Below are positions 11,956-25,700 of a stretch of 64,000 nt of DNA, piece after piece (position 1 is the first letter of the stretch; each line of letters begins with the position of its first letter). The translations under genes and the position numbers were made by a program. The notes beneath the pieces were generated by a model that ran no database searches, was not told where the DNA came from, and worked only from the letters and a program-made list of their open reading frames with translations. This stretch comes from Tribonema minus (Eukaryota > Sar > Xanthophyceae > Tribonematales > Tribonemataceae): positions 1,798,001 through 1,862,000 of the forward strand of contig JAFCMP010000001.1 in NCBI GenBank assembly GCA_017506865.1. The letters run 5' to 3'.

Positions 11956-13885
11956 GGTGTACCACTTGTGTCAGGTTCCAGATTGTGATGCAGGTCCCAC
12001 GGTGGCGGCCACCAGTGCGCAGCACTTGCAGAGCACCTGCAGCTTGGCGGCGGCAGCAGCACCAGCACGGCTCAGTGCTACATTCGTGGAGCCAGTGACA
12101 TCACTTGGCCAGCGCCAGCGGGGGGAAAGATCACGTAACGGCGCGTTCCTCTGCAGAAACAGTTCGTTGTGAGACCGAAAACGAGGGAAAGTTGTGCGAC
12201 ATGGAAGGCATTGACGCCAGAGTACTATCCCCATGAAGTGTTCTCTATGGCATGTTTGAGGCGCCATGGGGGGCCGCCGCAGTGACCACGGAGCACTGCG
12301 CGTTCTTGTGTGTTTCTGTGCGCGCTGACCCTCCCTGACAGAGGGCTTGTATGTGAGGTTCGGAGAAATTTCTTGACAAGGCCATGCGGGTGGACGCCGC
12401 AAGCGGTAGCGTGGATTTGCATAAACTCTGCTGAAACAACTGTGCGGTGTAAGCGCCCTGCCTGGTCTCGTTCTGCAGGGGTGCTGGTGTGTGTGACAGC
12501 ACACTGCACGGACTGCTCTGAGTGAATGCATGCAGTGATCAAAACCTTCAGTGAGCCGCTGCATTTCTTGTTGTGTCTGGCGTTTCTCATCGGTTTGCAT
12601 GTCACCTGCCTTGAACAGAACTTGCAGCAATGCACACATACTACACTGCAGTCACTGCAAGTGTCATGAACTGCGCTTGAACTGATGTCGATTGCAGTGT
12701 CTGCACAAGCCCACTGTCATTTTGTTCAGCAGCCTTTGTCGAGCTCGTGGCATAACATGCTTGGCATAATGCAAGCATGAGTATGAGTCACAAGTCCGCG
12801 ACTACTCCCGTACCTACGATGTTTTCTCAGGCGCCACAGGTCGTTTGCGAGAGCGTGATCTGTCTATAGCCAATGCAGACACTAGTTGCAGTACTTTGAT
12901 TTGATTCTCGCTGAAAGCGCCCCAAAGAGTGCCGCTGTGTAGAGTCGGTCCTTGATGAGTCCATGCTCAGCGCCGCCCATGCTCACATGTTGCAAAGGTT
13001 GGAGCAGTGGCTTCATTCACACATGTGTGACACTTTCTTGAGCCAATGTGCTGCTGCTCAGGCAGTCGCTGTGCACTGCCGCAGTTCGGTCAGCGCTGGC
13101 AGCTGAGAGATCAAGTCGTCACCTCAAGACACATGGCATGACAATCTTGCCAGCGCCGCCTCTGGAGCACTGATGTAACTCCATGCTTGCGCCGCCATCG
13201 TAATGGGGAGCTTGCAACACCCTACGTGTTGCCACAAGAACGCACTTGTACCTCAAGGCTATAGGCACGTCGCAGCGCGCAACCGTCTCACCTGTGGCGG
13301 AGATCAGCACAGCAGGCTAGCATGTGCGGCATCAAAGCGCGCCTGAAATAATGCATCACGGCCAGATCTGACCCCTCTCAGCACATACATGCTCGGCCCA
13401 GTGAACATGAGCTGCAAGAATCGCGTGTGACCGTCGTGTCATGCAGCTCGCACCATGATGGTACATGCCGTTGCGCGTGCACACGGCGACAGCTACCTAC
13501 TTGGCATAAAGTCAGCAATGCAATGTCACATCAACGTCGCAAAGCAGCAGCCGCAGCTCCGCACAAAGTGCAGTAACTGAGTGTTGGTATTGAACTGCGA
13601 CAGCCGCGGCGCCAGCAGCAGCACGCGCCCCGCTGACATCAAAGCTGCGGCCCGTCTGCATGTGATGTGTATTATTATGTGGTAATCACAACAATTGAGG
13701 CTGGAGTAGCAGCAGCAGCAGTGCCCCGAAAGCCACTGTGACCGCAGGAACAGGCAGCAGCTGCTGCTGACTTGCCGCCGCCGCCAGAAATATCAGCTCG
13801 CGTAAAAGTGTGAGTTTCTACACGTGCCCCGTAGGCGCGCAGCACATCACATGCCACAGCAGCGCCGCCGCTGCTGCCGCCGCGG
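11956..13885. other. 1.9-kb intergenic stretch
   Basis: Lies between a plus-strand gene end and a minus-strand gene end, so it should hold two 3' regions. No ORF with a recognisable domain. No clear repeats apart from scattered CTGCAG-rich words. Confidence 0.5.
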
Positions 13886-16800
13886 CTAGCCCCTCCTGCT
13901 GCCGGCGGCGGCGGCGGCGTCGGCGGCGCACTGCTTGCTCGCGCGCATGACATTGGGCACGCGGCCGTGCAGCACCGAGCCGTTGCGCGCGAGGCCCGCC
14001 GCGGCGGCGGCGGTGGTCGCGAACGTCGCGACGGCGACGCCCGTGGCGAAGCCGCGGCGGTCGCGCGGCAGCTCGCACGAGACGAGCTCGCCGCAGCCGC
14101 GGAAGAACGCCATCACCTCCTCCATCGCCGTGCCGCGCGGCACGCCCTGCGGGGTCGCATGAAAGCGGGCTTTGAGGTTGGGTTCTGAGTTCGGGTGCGC
14201 CTTTTGTGGTGGACTGTCTGCTCGGGTTCGAGCAGACTCGCCACGTGCCACACAAATACGCCCAGAGCGCAGCATGTTGTCACGTTGAGGTTTGCTCAAG
14301 ACGAATTCCTGGTTGCCAAATACGCCCCAAAAACGCCGCATTTGTGTGGCAAAGAACGTTTTTGCACAACCCTACCTGTATGAAGATGCGCCGCGCCGCG
14401 AGCTCCTGCTCCGCTGCCACCGCCTTAGCAGCGGCCTTCTTAGCAGCGGCGCCGACGGCTGCGGTGGCGGCAGCGGACCGCGGCGCGGTTGCCTTGGCCG
14501 GTGCCGCTGCGGCGGCGGCGGCAGCGCGCGCCGGGGGCGCCGCCGCTGCCGCTGCCGCCGCCAGGTCCGCTAGCTCTGCGTCCTGCGGCGCTCGAACGTC
14601 AGCGTTGTGGACGGGTGCTGCAGCGGCGGCGGCGGCAGCGCGTTTCTCCGCCGCCGCCGCCTTCTTCTGCGCGGCCGTGGCCTTCTTCTTCAGTGCCGCA
14701 GTTTTCTTCTTCTCTGCCTTTGCCAGCGCCTGGTCTGCCGCGGCCTGCTTCTTCTTGGCGCTCTTGGTCAGCGCCGCCGCCGCCGCTGCCTCCGCCGGCT
14801 CCTCCCCGTCCGCGGCGCTGCCGCCGCGCTTGCGCTTCTTGCCGGAGGCCGCCGCCACTGCCTCCGCCGTTCCCGGCTCCACTTTGATCTTGATGACGGG
14901 GACGACGTGGGGAACGGACGGCGCGAGCACGCCCGTGACTCCCTCGCTGTCCGAGTCGGCAAAGACCTTGCGGCTGTTGCACGGCGTGCGCTGCGCCTCG
15001 CGCGGGATCGTGCCGCGCGCGATGGAGCCCGCGCGCGGCCGCGGCGGCGGCGCTGACGGCGAGAACGGCGCGGCGGCAGCAGCAGCGCCGCCGGCGTCTG
15101 CCTCGCCGCCGCCGCCGCCGCTGCTGCCCCACGACGCCCTGCGCTGCTTGTGTGCGCTGGCGCCTTGGCGCTTCGGTGACTGGCACGGCGGCAGCGGTGC
15201 GTTACCCTGGCCGCCGCTTTCCCACAGGGTGCCGCGCTGCTGCTGCCGCTGCTGCTGCTGCAGCGCGCTGCCGCCGTTGAGCTGCGGCGCCGCCGCTGCC
15301 GCCGCCGCCGGGGCGTGAGCGGCATCGACGGCAGCAGTAAAGACGGTTTCACGAGGCGGCTGCTGTGTGGCTGAGCGGTGATGAGGTGGCCTCGTTGACG
15401 GCGGCGCGCCCGGTTGCTTGTCGATGAAGAAGTCGAGAACGGGCCCTCCATTCTCTTGCTTTATCGTCACCAGGTCTGTCTCCCATGGCACTGCCTGCTG
15501 TCGTCGAGCATGGTGAAGCTGCTGCTGCTGCTGCTGCTGGTGCTGCTGTGGCTGCTGCTGCTGCTGCTGTGCCCGCTGCTGCTGTTGCTGCTGCTGTGCC
15601 TGCTGTTGCTGCTGCTGCTGCTGCTGCTGCTGGGCATGCAGCTGCTGAGTATGCTGCTGCTGCTGCTGCTGCGCCTGCAACTGCTGCTGCCGCAGCTGCG
15701 CTTGCTGTTGCTGCTCAAGCTGCTGCTGCTTCTGCGTCTGCAACTGCTGCTGCCGCAGCTGCGCTTGCTGCTGCTGCTGCTCGTGAGGCGCCGCCGCTGG
15801 CGGCTGCTGCTGCGCTGCTCTTGGCAGCGGCGGCGGCGGCGGCGGCGAGCACCTGGCAGATATGGCAGGCGCCGCGGCGGCCACCGCCGCGGGCACGCGA
15901 ACGACCCCGTCCGCCGTGCGTGACACCCGTACCGGTGCGGGGCCTGCCGGGCGTAGGCAATAAGCGCAAAGCATCAGCGTCAGTGCTGCCAAGCATACAT
16001 AAGTGTACTTCAGGCATATGTATTTACAAGCGTACGCACATCGCATACGAGCGCGTGCGGCAGGCACATGAACGAGGCAGGCTCCGCTGTACCGCGGTGC
16101 TCGTGTTGCCGCGCCAGGTACGCTGGTGAGGCGCCGCGGCGCACGTGCTGCTGCAGCAAGCCGCCGCACTGGCGCTGCACGCGCGACCAAGGTGTGGCAG
16201 CACGCCGCGCAATGAGGCTGCGGGGCTGCACAATGCGAGGCACGACTGTGCCACTTGCCGCCGCCGCGGCAGATGCGGCGTCGCCGCACGCGCTGCCACC
16301 GCCCCCGCAACTGCTGCGGCGCCGAGACCACCAAGCAAGCGCACCTTTGCGACAGCTCACGAGTGCACCGTGCCACACCATTGGTAGTCGCAGCTGAGCC
16401 TTTGCCCATCCCCCGGCACGACGACAGGCCCCAATCGAAAGCCCATGACCCGACCGTGCCTTGACTCGCGCTGCCACCGGAGCACCGCCGCTGCGCTCCT
16501 GCCGCGCTCGTCCGTGCGAGGCGCGCACCGCCGTCGCCGCAGCTACCGCGCGGGCATGCCTGCTGCGGCCTGCCGCTCGTGGACTGCCGCAGCCGCTGCA
16601 TCCACCTACCGTCCCGAACTAATGCTTAGCTGAACCCTGCTGCGTTTGTGGCCCTAATGCTGAGGCGCCCGCGCACGCACCTGCCACCTCCACGACGCGC
16701 GGCATGCGCACCGTGGCCGCGCCCGGCGCCGCCGCCGCCGCCGCCGCGCTCGCGAGCCCGCGCGAGCCCGCGATGGCGCGCACCGCCGCCACCGCCGCCG

Positions 16801-19800
16801 CCGTCGCCGCCGACGGCGCCGCCTCCGCCGCCGCCGCCGCCGCGCTGCCGAGCTCCTCCTTGCGGCGCACGTAGTCCACGCCGAGGCGCTTGCCGTGGAG
16901 CTCCATGCCGCTGAGCGCGATGGCGCGGTCGGCGGCGTCCGTGTGCGAGAAGACGACGAAGGCGAAGGGGTCGCCGGCGGCGACGGCGGCGCCGCTGCTG
17001 CCGCTGCTGCTGCCGGGCGGCGGCGCCGCCGCCGCCTTGAGCTGCAGCGTGCGGATCACGCCGCAGCGGCCGAAGGCGCGCCGCAGGCTGCTGGTGATGG
17101 CGGCTGGGGGGGGACGGGTGGGGGGTGGGAGCGGGAGGAGGCGGAGGCAGGAGCAGTTACAGAGGGTATACGTAGCGGAGTGCTGCATCAGGCCTTAACG
17201 CGATACACGCATGGTCGTAGACGTGCTGAACGCAAACTCTGAGCACATGGATGCGAGGCAATGCGCGGCAGCGCTCGTAGTCAAGAGCGAAGCGCGTGGA
17301 ACGAGAGACACGGCGCGGGCATTGCCGCCGTCTGTCGCAAATATGCCTTGCGTCGAGATGGCTCACGCGCGGAAGGGTGTGCTGTCGTGACAACGCTCAG
17401 TGATGTTGCCGAGTACCACGCGCCACCCACCGCGAGCGCAGCGCATGCTAGCTTCCGCGCAGGCGAGGCCGTGACGGACAGGCGCCATGCACGCTGCGCG
17501 CTCGTGAGGCCCACTGTCCTGTACTGCAGCGGTACTCTGTCGTGCGCACGCGCACGTGTGCCCCACCCCGCAAGGCCCGTATGTACGTACATATGCGCGC
17601 ACTCACCTGGCGGCACGCCGGACTTGAGCCCCTTGACGATGACCGCGACGCAGCCGTCGGGCTTCCCCGCCGCCGCCGCCGCTGCCGCCGCCTTGCTGCC
17701 GCCCTCCTGCTTCACGATCACGTCCCCCATCTTGCGCATGACGCGCACCTGCCGCCGCCCGAACGGCGCGTTGTGCAGCGCCAGCGCCTTGGCCACTGCC
17801 GCCGGCTCCGTGAACGTGACTGTCGCCGCGCCCGTGCGCCGGTTCTGCGGCGCGCGGAGGCGGCAGCAGCGGCGGCGGCGGCGGCAGCACGCGTGAGTGT
17901 GCGATCTAAGCGTCAGGATTCTGAGAGTCAGTCATGAATGATGTGCACAGCGCGGTGGCCGTTGAGGCGATGCTCGCCGGCTGCTGCAACACGCGCCGAC
18001 ACGTCACGCGTCGGCCAGTATCAATGTGAATTCACATTTGTGAATGAATGAATTCAGTGTGGCCATCCGGTATGACATGGTGGTGTGAGGAACCAGGCAG
18101 CTTCGTCTCTGCCGCCAGCTCCTTCAACAGATACGTCGCCGGCTGTTGAATGCAGCATTTCGCACCCTCAACGACTGCGCCACATGAGACGCCCGCTCGC
18201 TCTGCTGTGAAGTCCATAGCAAGCCAAGAATTGGACGCCCGTGTCTGTCAATTGCAACCGTTATGCATGATGAAGCTGTTGCACACCAGATGCAGCCACC
18301 AGTTCCAAGACGGCTGCTCAATGCGCCGTGCGTGCAAGGCGGCGCCGGCGCTGCCGCCGCTGCGCAGGCGGCTGCGCCTGTGCAGCGCGCATGGACGAAA
18401 ACAGCGGCACCGTTACGCGTCCTATCTGGAGCCCTGGGCAGTCAGCATATACCATGACGTCACAAATCTACAACGACGACGACAACATTGCATGCGCACG
18501 AAACACATTTACAGCGAAGAGGACAAGAGTGCGTGCGCACGCACCTGCGCGTCGCGGTGCAGCTCGCACGCCGCTATCGCGCCGCAGCCACAGAAGAACG
18601 CCATCACCTCCTCGCGCTTCACCTTCCACGGCAGCCAGTCCACGTGGATCTGAGTGCCGCCGCCGTCATCGCCGCTGCCGCTGCCGCCGCCGCCGCTGCC
18701 GCCGCCGCCGCCGCTGCCGCCGCCGCTGCCGACGCCGCCAGCAGAGGCACTGCCAACAACAGGCGCCGCAGCAGCGGTGCTTGGCGCTTCCGAGGCCTGT
18801 GCGGACTGCGATGCGGCTGGTTGATCGCTGACGTCCGCAGCAGCCGCGCGCGCCGCCGCTGCCGCGGCGCCGTCCTCGGCGCTCTCGTCCGCGGCAGCGC
18901 CGTCGGCAGCGCAGCTGCTGCCGCCGCCGCCGCTGCTGCTTTGCCTGCGCTTCTTCGACTTGCGCTCCGGCGCCGCAGCGTCGCCCTCGCTGCCGCCGTC
19001 CGCAGACTTGGCGCGTGAGCGCTTCTTGCGCTTCGCCGCTGTTTCGCTCTCGCCGTCCGTGCTGCCGTTGCGCCGCCGCCGCGGCAGCGGCGCGTCCGAG
19101 TCCGAGCTGTCCGCCGCGGTGGCGGCAGCAGCGGCTGGCACATCGTCCGGCTCCGTGTCGTCGCTGTCTGTAGAGTCGACGGGCGGCGCCCATGACTTGC
19201 CGCGCTTTGCCCTGCGCGCGTGCGGCGCTGTCGTGCGCGGCGCCGCGCTTTCCGCGCCGCCGTCATCGTCGTCGTCGTCTTCGCTGCTGCAGACGTCGAT
19301 GGGCTTCGGAAGCGTCGCCGCGCCCGCGTCGCTCTTGCGTTTCTTTTTCTTTTGCTTCAGCTTTACAACAGACGATCCCGCTTCCGCGTCCGCCTCAGCG
19401 GCGGCGGCGGCGGCAGCGTCGCTGTCGCTATCGGCGGCGGCGGCGCGCCGCTCCGAGCTGCGCTGCTTCCGTCTGCTGCCGTTGCTGCTGACGTCACTGG
19501 CAGCGCCTACAACCTTCTTGACGCTGCTGCTGCTGCCGCGCTTCGGCAGCGTGAGCAGCAGCTCACAGTTGCCGTGGTCGCTGTCGCGGCTGCTCTGGCT
19601 CTCGTGCCCGCTGTCGCTGCCGCCGCTGCCGCCGCCGCGCCGCCACACGACGGCGCCCGTGGCGCCCCTGCCGGCGCTCCCGCCGCTGCTCTTGCGCAGC
19701 TTCTTGAGCTTGCGCGGCGGCGCGGCGGTGGCGGCAGGCTCGGACTGAGCGCTGTCACTACTGCTGCCGCGGCGGCGCTCGCCGCGCCCCCCCTCCGCCC

Positions 19801-21738
19801 CCCTGAGCTTCCCCTTCCTCTTCGGCTTGCGCACGGGCGCCGCCGCCTCCCCGTCATCGCTGCCCCAGTCCCCATCCTCTCCCTCGCTGCTGCTGCTGCT
19901 GCCGCGCCGCGCGCGCGATGGCGCGTCCGCTGCTTTCCGCTGCTTTGAGCGCTTGCCGCTGTCCTCCGCGGCGGCGGCGGCCTCGGCGTCCGCTTCTGCC
20001 GCCGCTGCCGCTGCCGCCGCGGCGGCGGCGGCGGGCGACGTCTTCGTGGTCGGCAGGCGCGTCTCCGCGGTGGGCGCGAGGTTCGTCTTGAAGCGCATGA
20101 TGCGCTCGACGATCTCCGGCTTGGAGCCGAGGGAGATGATGTCCCTGACCTGCGGCATACGGTAGGTAATTTGGGGCCATACGGTGCGTAGGTGTTGAGA
20201 TGGTAGCGCCGGATACCTTGTCGGATGAGCAGCTCACGAGCGTCGGCCCGGCACTCTCAGGCGCGGTCGCAGGCGGGCGGGTTTAACTTCAACTTCAACA
20301 ACGACAGAGCGCGCTCGCCTGACCGCATGCCCCGGGCCCCCCCCCCACAGCAGCGGTTGCTGCTCGGCGTGTGTGTCTTGCATTGCACCACGATGCAGCC
20401 ATTGGCGAGATGCGCGCGGCTTTGAGGGGGTTGGCGCGTATGCATGCTTGCAGCGTTGTCTCAGTGCCCGATGGCCGCCGTTGCTCGCAGCAAAAGAGCC
20501 ACCTTCAAAGGCGCATGAGCAACTGAAGTATGTCATCCAGTCAGCTGACATTGCTCAGATGCAGTTAGAAAGCATGTCCTGCGTTGTCGATGATGCTGCT
20601 GCATCGCCGCGGAGTTCAGCGGACTGATTTGTCATACGCCCTTGTTCACTACAGTGACATTCAGCCTTGTGTATAGGCGGAGTTTAGCACAGCGCCTGAG
20701 GCACGGTTGACGCCGCGCGCATCAGCGCTGGGGGGCACACTCCGGCTAGCAACGATGGCATGGATATGTTGGACGCAATGTGTTGACTCTGCACGATGCG
20801 CGTGCGCACCGCCGCGGCGCTTATGGCTCGCTGCAGGAGATCGTAGTGGCATGAAACTTGCTTGACAATGCAAGTGAAAAACGCACAAATTCTGCGCCGG
20901 AGCCCGCACTAGCTGCACAGTAGTAGAGGGTGCAGACACCAGTACGCATACATGGCTTGCATGCGGCGGTTGCATTTGCTGATTTTGCGACAGGAGTGGA
21001 GATGCTCGACCTTTGCAGACGCCTGTGCTGCCGAAAGCGCCTTGCATTTTGGTAATGCTGGCGCTACTGCAGCGGCTGCAGGTTTTCCATGCCGCTGAGT
21101 AATTGCGCACAGTGACAACTATGCGCGGCCCAACAAAGCAGCAGCAGGTGATCCGCTGCGCTGAAGATTACTAGCAATGCGCGCAACGCGCGCGCATTCT
21201 GAAACCTCAAACAATGGCTTTGCTGTCATCCTTGCCGCACGTGCTGCTGCCCCTTATCTGCATACCTCACCAGCGACGCTCCCCCATGCGATGTACGGCA
21301 GCGGTGCCAACATCAAAAGCATTGCTGTATTCATATATGAACCGTTTGTTTGTTCATAGTAACTTGAGCTTCGTGTGATGTCTTCGCGTAGCCAGCGAAC
21401 GTGTGAAACATGTGTTTTGCGAGCTCACCAACTGCTACAAACAGCAAAGCCCAGACCCACAACCGAGCACCACCGCACAGTGGCCGCAATGACTCATGAT
21501 GGCAATCAGAGGCTCTGAGCGACACAACCATCATTATTGCTGCAAGCGACTGTACGAGCGTAAGCAAACCTCGCGCAAGTCGACAAAGTTCAACACCAAG
21601 CCTACACGACTGCATCATGCTGACCTTGGCGATCTCCCTTAGCTCCTTGGTGGGATAGAGCTGCAGCCCCTGCCTGCCCGCGCCCGCCAGGTCGTACGGC
21701 AGATCATACCACTCCTTGAGCACACCTTTCCACGCCAT
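13886..21738 (-). CDS. SAP + three-RRM nuclear RNA-binding protein, polyQ (paralogue A)
   Basis: Six exons joined in phase on the minus strand: 21738-21625, 20149-18545, 17844-17607, 17103-16681, 15943-14376 and 14146-13886, about 1402 residues. The SAP motif spans junction 1 (LYPTKELREIAK then VRDIISLGSKPEIVERIMRF, residues about 27-58). A long Ser/Asp/Lys-rich disordered region follows. RRM1 spans exons 2-3 (QIHVDWLPWKVKREEVMAFF, then TGAATVTFTEPAAVAKALAL). RRM2 spans exons 3-4 (CVAVIVKGL, GDPFAFVVFSH, LHGKRLGVDYV). Exon 5 is polyQ, Ala-rich and Lys-rich. RRM3 spans exons 5-6 (RRIFIQGVPRG, EEVMAFFRGCGELVSCELPRD, RGFATGVAVATF). Every RRM is split by an intron. SAP plus RRM suggests nuclear RNA or chromatin-associated binding (inference). 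All donors are GT and all acceptors AG. Confidence 0.8.
15515..15785 (-). repeat. CAG/CTG tract coding polyQ in paralogue A
   Basis: A long run of CTG with scattered TTG/CTT interruptions on the plus strand reads as Gln runs broken by His, Leu, Ala and Arg on the minus strand. It contains two near-identical AQLRQQQLQ-type units. Such tracts are likely to vary in length between strains. Confidence 0.9.
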
Positions 21739-22769
21739 GACTGCGGCTGCAGCACCCTAGCTTGGTGGTCCGCTGGCGGACGCCAAGGTGCCAGGCTGGC
21801 GAGGCAGCCTTGCTGATCTCACCTCTGCCCAGACCAGATCAGCCTCCTGCCCTTGCGCACCACCAAGCCGCAAGGTGGCGCCTGGATTTTTTGTACGCAG
21901 GAAGATCAGCAAAAGCGCTCGCTGTGGAGGCAATCAGACCCCTGGTAGCAAGGTTAACACACGTGGATGGGGGGGGTGATTTTCTCTGTTTGTGAGAGAC
22001 AGCCCCCAACAGGGGTCTCGTCCCTTGCAAGCTAGCCTTCACACTCCGCCTCCAGAGGGCTGCCCCCCCCCCCACGCACTGGGACGTGACCCCTCCAACA
22101 ACTGACCCTTCAATGACAACTAGTCGTAAGGGTTACTCAAGGGGAAAAAAACAATTTCTTTTGATGTAGTTATTTCAGACTACTTGCACCAGGTGCGCCT
22201 CCCGACTTCGTGTTGCACACCCTAATGGGCTTCACCAGAAGATCCTGCATTGTCAGCATCTATGTTGCAGCTTATTCTCACCTCCAGACGACGTCTGTTC
22301 CCTTCAGACACACAGATTGTTTCGCCCCTTGGTGGAAATGAACAAAGTTGCATTAGCTTTTTAGCACCTCAGGCAACAGCACGAAAGGCACAAAGTAACA
22401 GCATATGCCATTTGCTGTCGATCCGCAATGCTGGGTCTTACAAGTGAAAGCGAGGCGCAATGTGACGTGAAGGTCTGAGCTGACAAGGTAGCATATGCTG
22501 CGCGCTGTGGTCTTGCACCCAAGCAGCTGGGATGAGACACAGGCACAGCAAATAGTTAAGACAGTACATGGCGAACGGCATGTTCCAGGAAGGTCTGCGA
22601 TGCTGCATTGTATGTAGCATCAAGCCAACAAACAGTGTGCAGGTGAGCAGTTGCTGCGTGGTAAGCAAAGCGGCAATGACAGTTGTGGCACATTTACCAG
22701 CGCAGCCAGTGTCATTGTCATCATGCATCTGCAGACACCACTGGCACGTCACACATTATGACCCCCCAA

Positions 22770-25700
22770 CTAGTACCACACCATGCCACTCGGCGGCAGC
22801 CACTGGTGGACAGACCCATTGCCAGGGATGCTGACAACGCCGTATATGATGCGCTCTTGCGGCGGCCGCGGCTGCTCCTGCTGCGGCGCAGTATGCTGCT
22901 GAGCACTGTGCTGACCACCGTGCTGCTGCTGCGGCAGCGGCGGCTGCTGCTGTTGCTGCTGGGGACGCTGGTGCTGAGGATGCAGTTGGCTCTGCTGCTG
23001 CTGATGATGATGTTGAGCAGCGTGGTGAGTCGGCCGCGGCGGCTGTTGCGCGGCCAGCGCCGGCTGCTCAGCACGCTGCCGCTGAGCCTGCAGCGCCATG
23101 ACGTGCTGCGCCTGCGCGTGTTGTCGTGCCGGTGCTTGCCGCATGTGCTGTTGCTGCTGCACAGCTTGCTGATGCAGCACGGAGGCCTGCTGGTACCCCT
23201 GCACAGCATGCGGAGTCTGCAGCTGAGGACCCTGCTGCCTTACCTCAGCCTGCTGCTGCTGCTGCTGCTGCTGTGGGTGATGGTGGTACTGCGGTAGCGG
23301 CGGCGGCGCCTGCTGCACATCTAACGGCAGAGCTGGTGGTTGGTGCAAGGCCTGGTGCTCTCTGTCCGAGCGTTGCTCCGACTGCTGCTGCTCGTGCCAG
23401 GAGACGTGCCAGGGCAACGTTCGTTGCTGCGGCTGCTGCTGCTGAGCACGTTGGTATGCCCTCAATGGCTGCTGCTGCTGCTGCCGTTGCTGCTGCTGCT
23501 GCTGCTGAAGCTCGCTGTATACCTGTTGCGTCTGCGGCAATTGAGTCTGAAGGTGCCGCTGCTGCTGTTGCTGCGGCTGCAACTGCTGCTCGTGCTGCTG
23601 AGCTGGTGGCTTCAGCACCTGCAGCGGCGCCTGTTGCTGCTGCTGCTGCTGCACAACCATGGGCGCAGGTTGCGGCGGCGGTGGCGAAATCCTGGCGGCA
23701 ATGGTGGGCGCTGACGGCTGCGCAGCTCGTCTTGACAACGTCAGCGGCAGTGACGGCAGCAGCGGCGGCGTGGTTCCAGCAGGGGTCTCAGCCGCCGCTG
23801 CCGCCACTGCTGCTGGCACTGCGGTGATGCCGCTTGCTGCAGAGGACGGTCGCACCCGTGCTGCTGCGCCTGGCGCCAACAGCAGAGCGCAGCGCAGAGA
23901 GAGAGAGACATGCGTCAGCAGGTTGCATGCAGCCTCTGCGCGCGAGCACCCATGCACGCAAGCGAGAGGAAGCACATCGGCAGCACCGGCTTGGCGACAA
24001 GGGAGCTTGAGCTGAACCGTGTGCATGCACGTGACATCAAGAGCGACGGCAGCAGGACGAATAGGGGCAGCAGGACGAACAGGGGTTGGCGCGGGACAGC
24101 GGCCGCCGCCGCCGCCACGCCTGCTGCTGCTGCAGGTGCGCGGTGTCGCAGTGTCCTGCGCACCAAACACCATGCAAATACCGCCGTGGTTTGCAGCCAA
24201 GACAGCGAGCAGCGAGCACGCAAATTGCTACGACATTAAGAACGGCTGATAGCAGCAGCACAGCCTAAATAGCCAGGTACCTGAAAAGCCTGCCCCTGAA
24301 CCTGCGACAACAGCACCCACACATCATAAATCTCACCTGCCGCTTTCGCTGCCTGCAGTGTGTGTGCTGTCGCACGTCCCGCTGCCGCCTCCGCCGTCGC
24401 CGCCGGTGCCAATGCCGGTGCCGCCACCACCGGTGCCGGTGCCGCCGCCGCCGGTGTTGGTGCTGCTGCCACCGCCGGTGCTGCTGCTGCTGCTGCTGCC
24501 GCGCTGTCAGTATCCCTGGCGCCCACGATGGCGCGCACTGCTGCTGCCGCTGCTGCAGCGGCCGCGGCCGGATTGATGCGCCGCTGCGGTGGCGCCACCT
24601 TCTTCTTCGCGGCCGCCGCCGCTGGTGCAGCAACTGCAGCCGGACTGATGCGCCGCAGCGGCAGCGCCGCGCTCGGCGGCGGGGCAGACGCCTCCGCTGC
24701 TGGCGGCAGTGCTGCTGCAGCCCTGCTCAGCGCCCGCCCATGCGCGCGCTTGCCCGAGCGCCCTCCCTCTGCGGCGCTGGGCCGTGCGCTGGACGCCGCG
24801 TCTGCGAGCGCGTGCGGCACGACGCAGGTCGGATTGACGCGGTGATCTTGTACGTCAGCGAGGGCGTCTTTGACCATCTGCTGAGCTACCCAAAAACACA
24901 GCCTGATGCGACACGGGGGCGTGCTGGGCTGCTGAGCACTGTTGCGACCGCCAGCACCGCCCCGAGACCAGTTGAGCGATCGTCAGTATACATTATTGAT
25001 TGCGCGGTGCAGTTGCGCACCCGGCGCGCCAGGGGGGCAGCTGCAGCACGTATTTGGTGACAAGCCCGGGCATGTACCAGTGCACTCAGTGGCGTCGAGC
25101 TTGGTGCGAGTGCGATGGGGCGCTTGGAGGCAAGTGCAACTGAGGGCACGTGCAGCGCGTGGCCAGTAGTTGGCCTTTTGCAGTAGTGCGCGGGGGGGGA
25201 CGCACGAGCAGCGACACGGCGCAGTGACAGCGTCGCAGTGGTCAGCCCTGTGGAGCGCGCTTTGGGGCACAAGCGAGCCACACGACGGGGGTGCCGGGAT
25301 AAGCAGCGTCGACAATAGCGGCTGAACAGCACCGCGCCTTTGTTTCAGCGCCTCCTTGCAGGAAAGAACGGCTCACCTGAGTGCTCCGCGCAGCCGCTCA
25401 ACTACCAGCGTTCACCGGGCGCCGCATGAGAAATAGGGACCCCGCGCCTATTAGCGGGGGCCTCGTGCATCGCACGCGCTCGCAGAGCGGCAAAACAGCG
25501 CCCTCAATCTGCACCTCTTCAAGTAACGCAGCAGTGCCCAACAAAACAGCGCCGGGCCCCCACCTTTGGCCATGCCGTGCGCCGCGCCCCTGGCAGTTTC
25601 CACACGGCAGCGCTCGGAAAGCGGCGGCGGCGCAGCATCCCCTCCGCCCCGCTTCACCGCCCTCACGCGTACGTGCCACCGCCCGAATGGCGTGTCTTGG

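Noticed and set aside
10903-12025. Two long minus-strand ORFs (349 and 366 codons)
   Set aside because: They are antisense shadows of the plus-strand Ala/Gln-rich exon; GC-rich repeats keep several frames open. The plus frame has the repeat phase, charged helical region and splice joins.
14206-15318. 370-codon plus-strand ORF
   Set aside because: Antisense to exon 5 of the minus-strand SAP-RRM gene; Ala runs are the complement of the coding repeats, and it has no domain.
18960-19948. Plus-strand ORFs of 242-262 codons
   Set aside because: Shadows of the Ser/Asp-rich exon 2 of paralogue A on the minus strand, which is anchored by SAP and RRM ends and matching splice phases.
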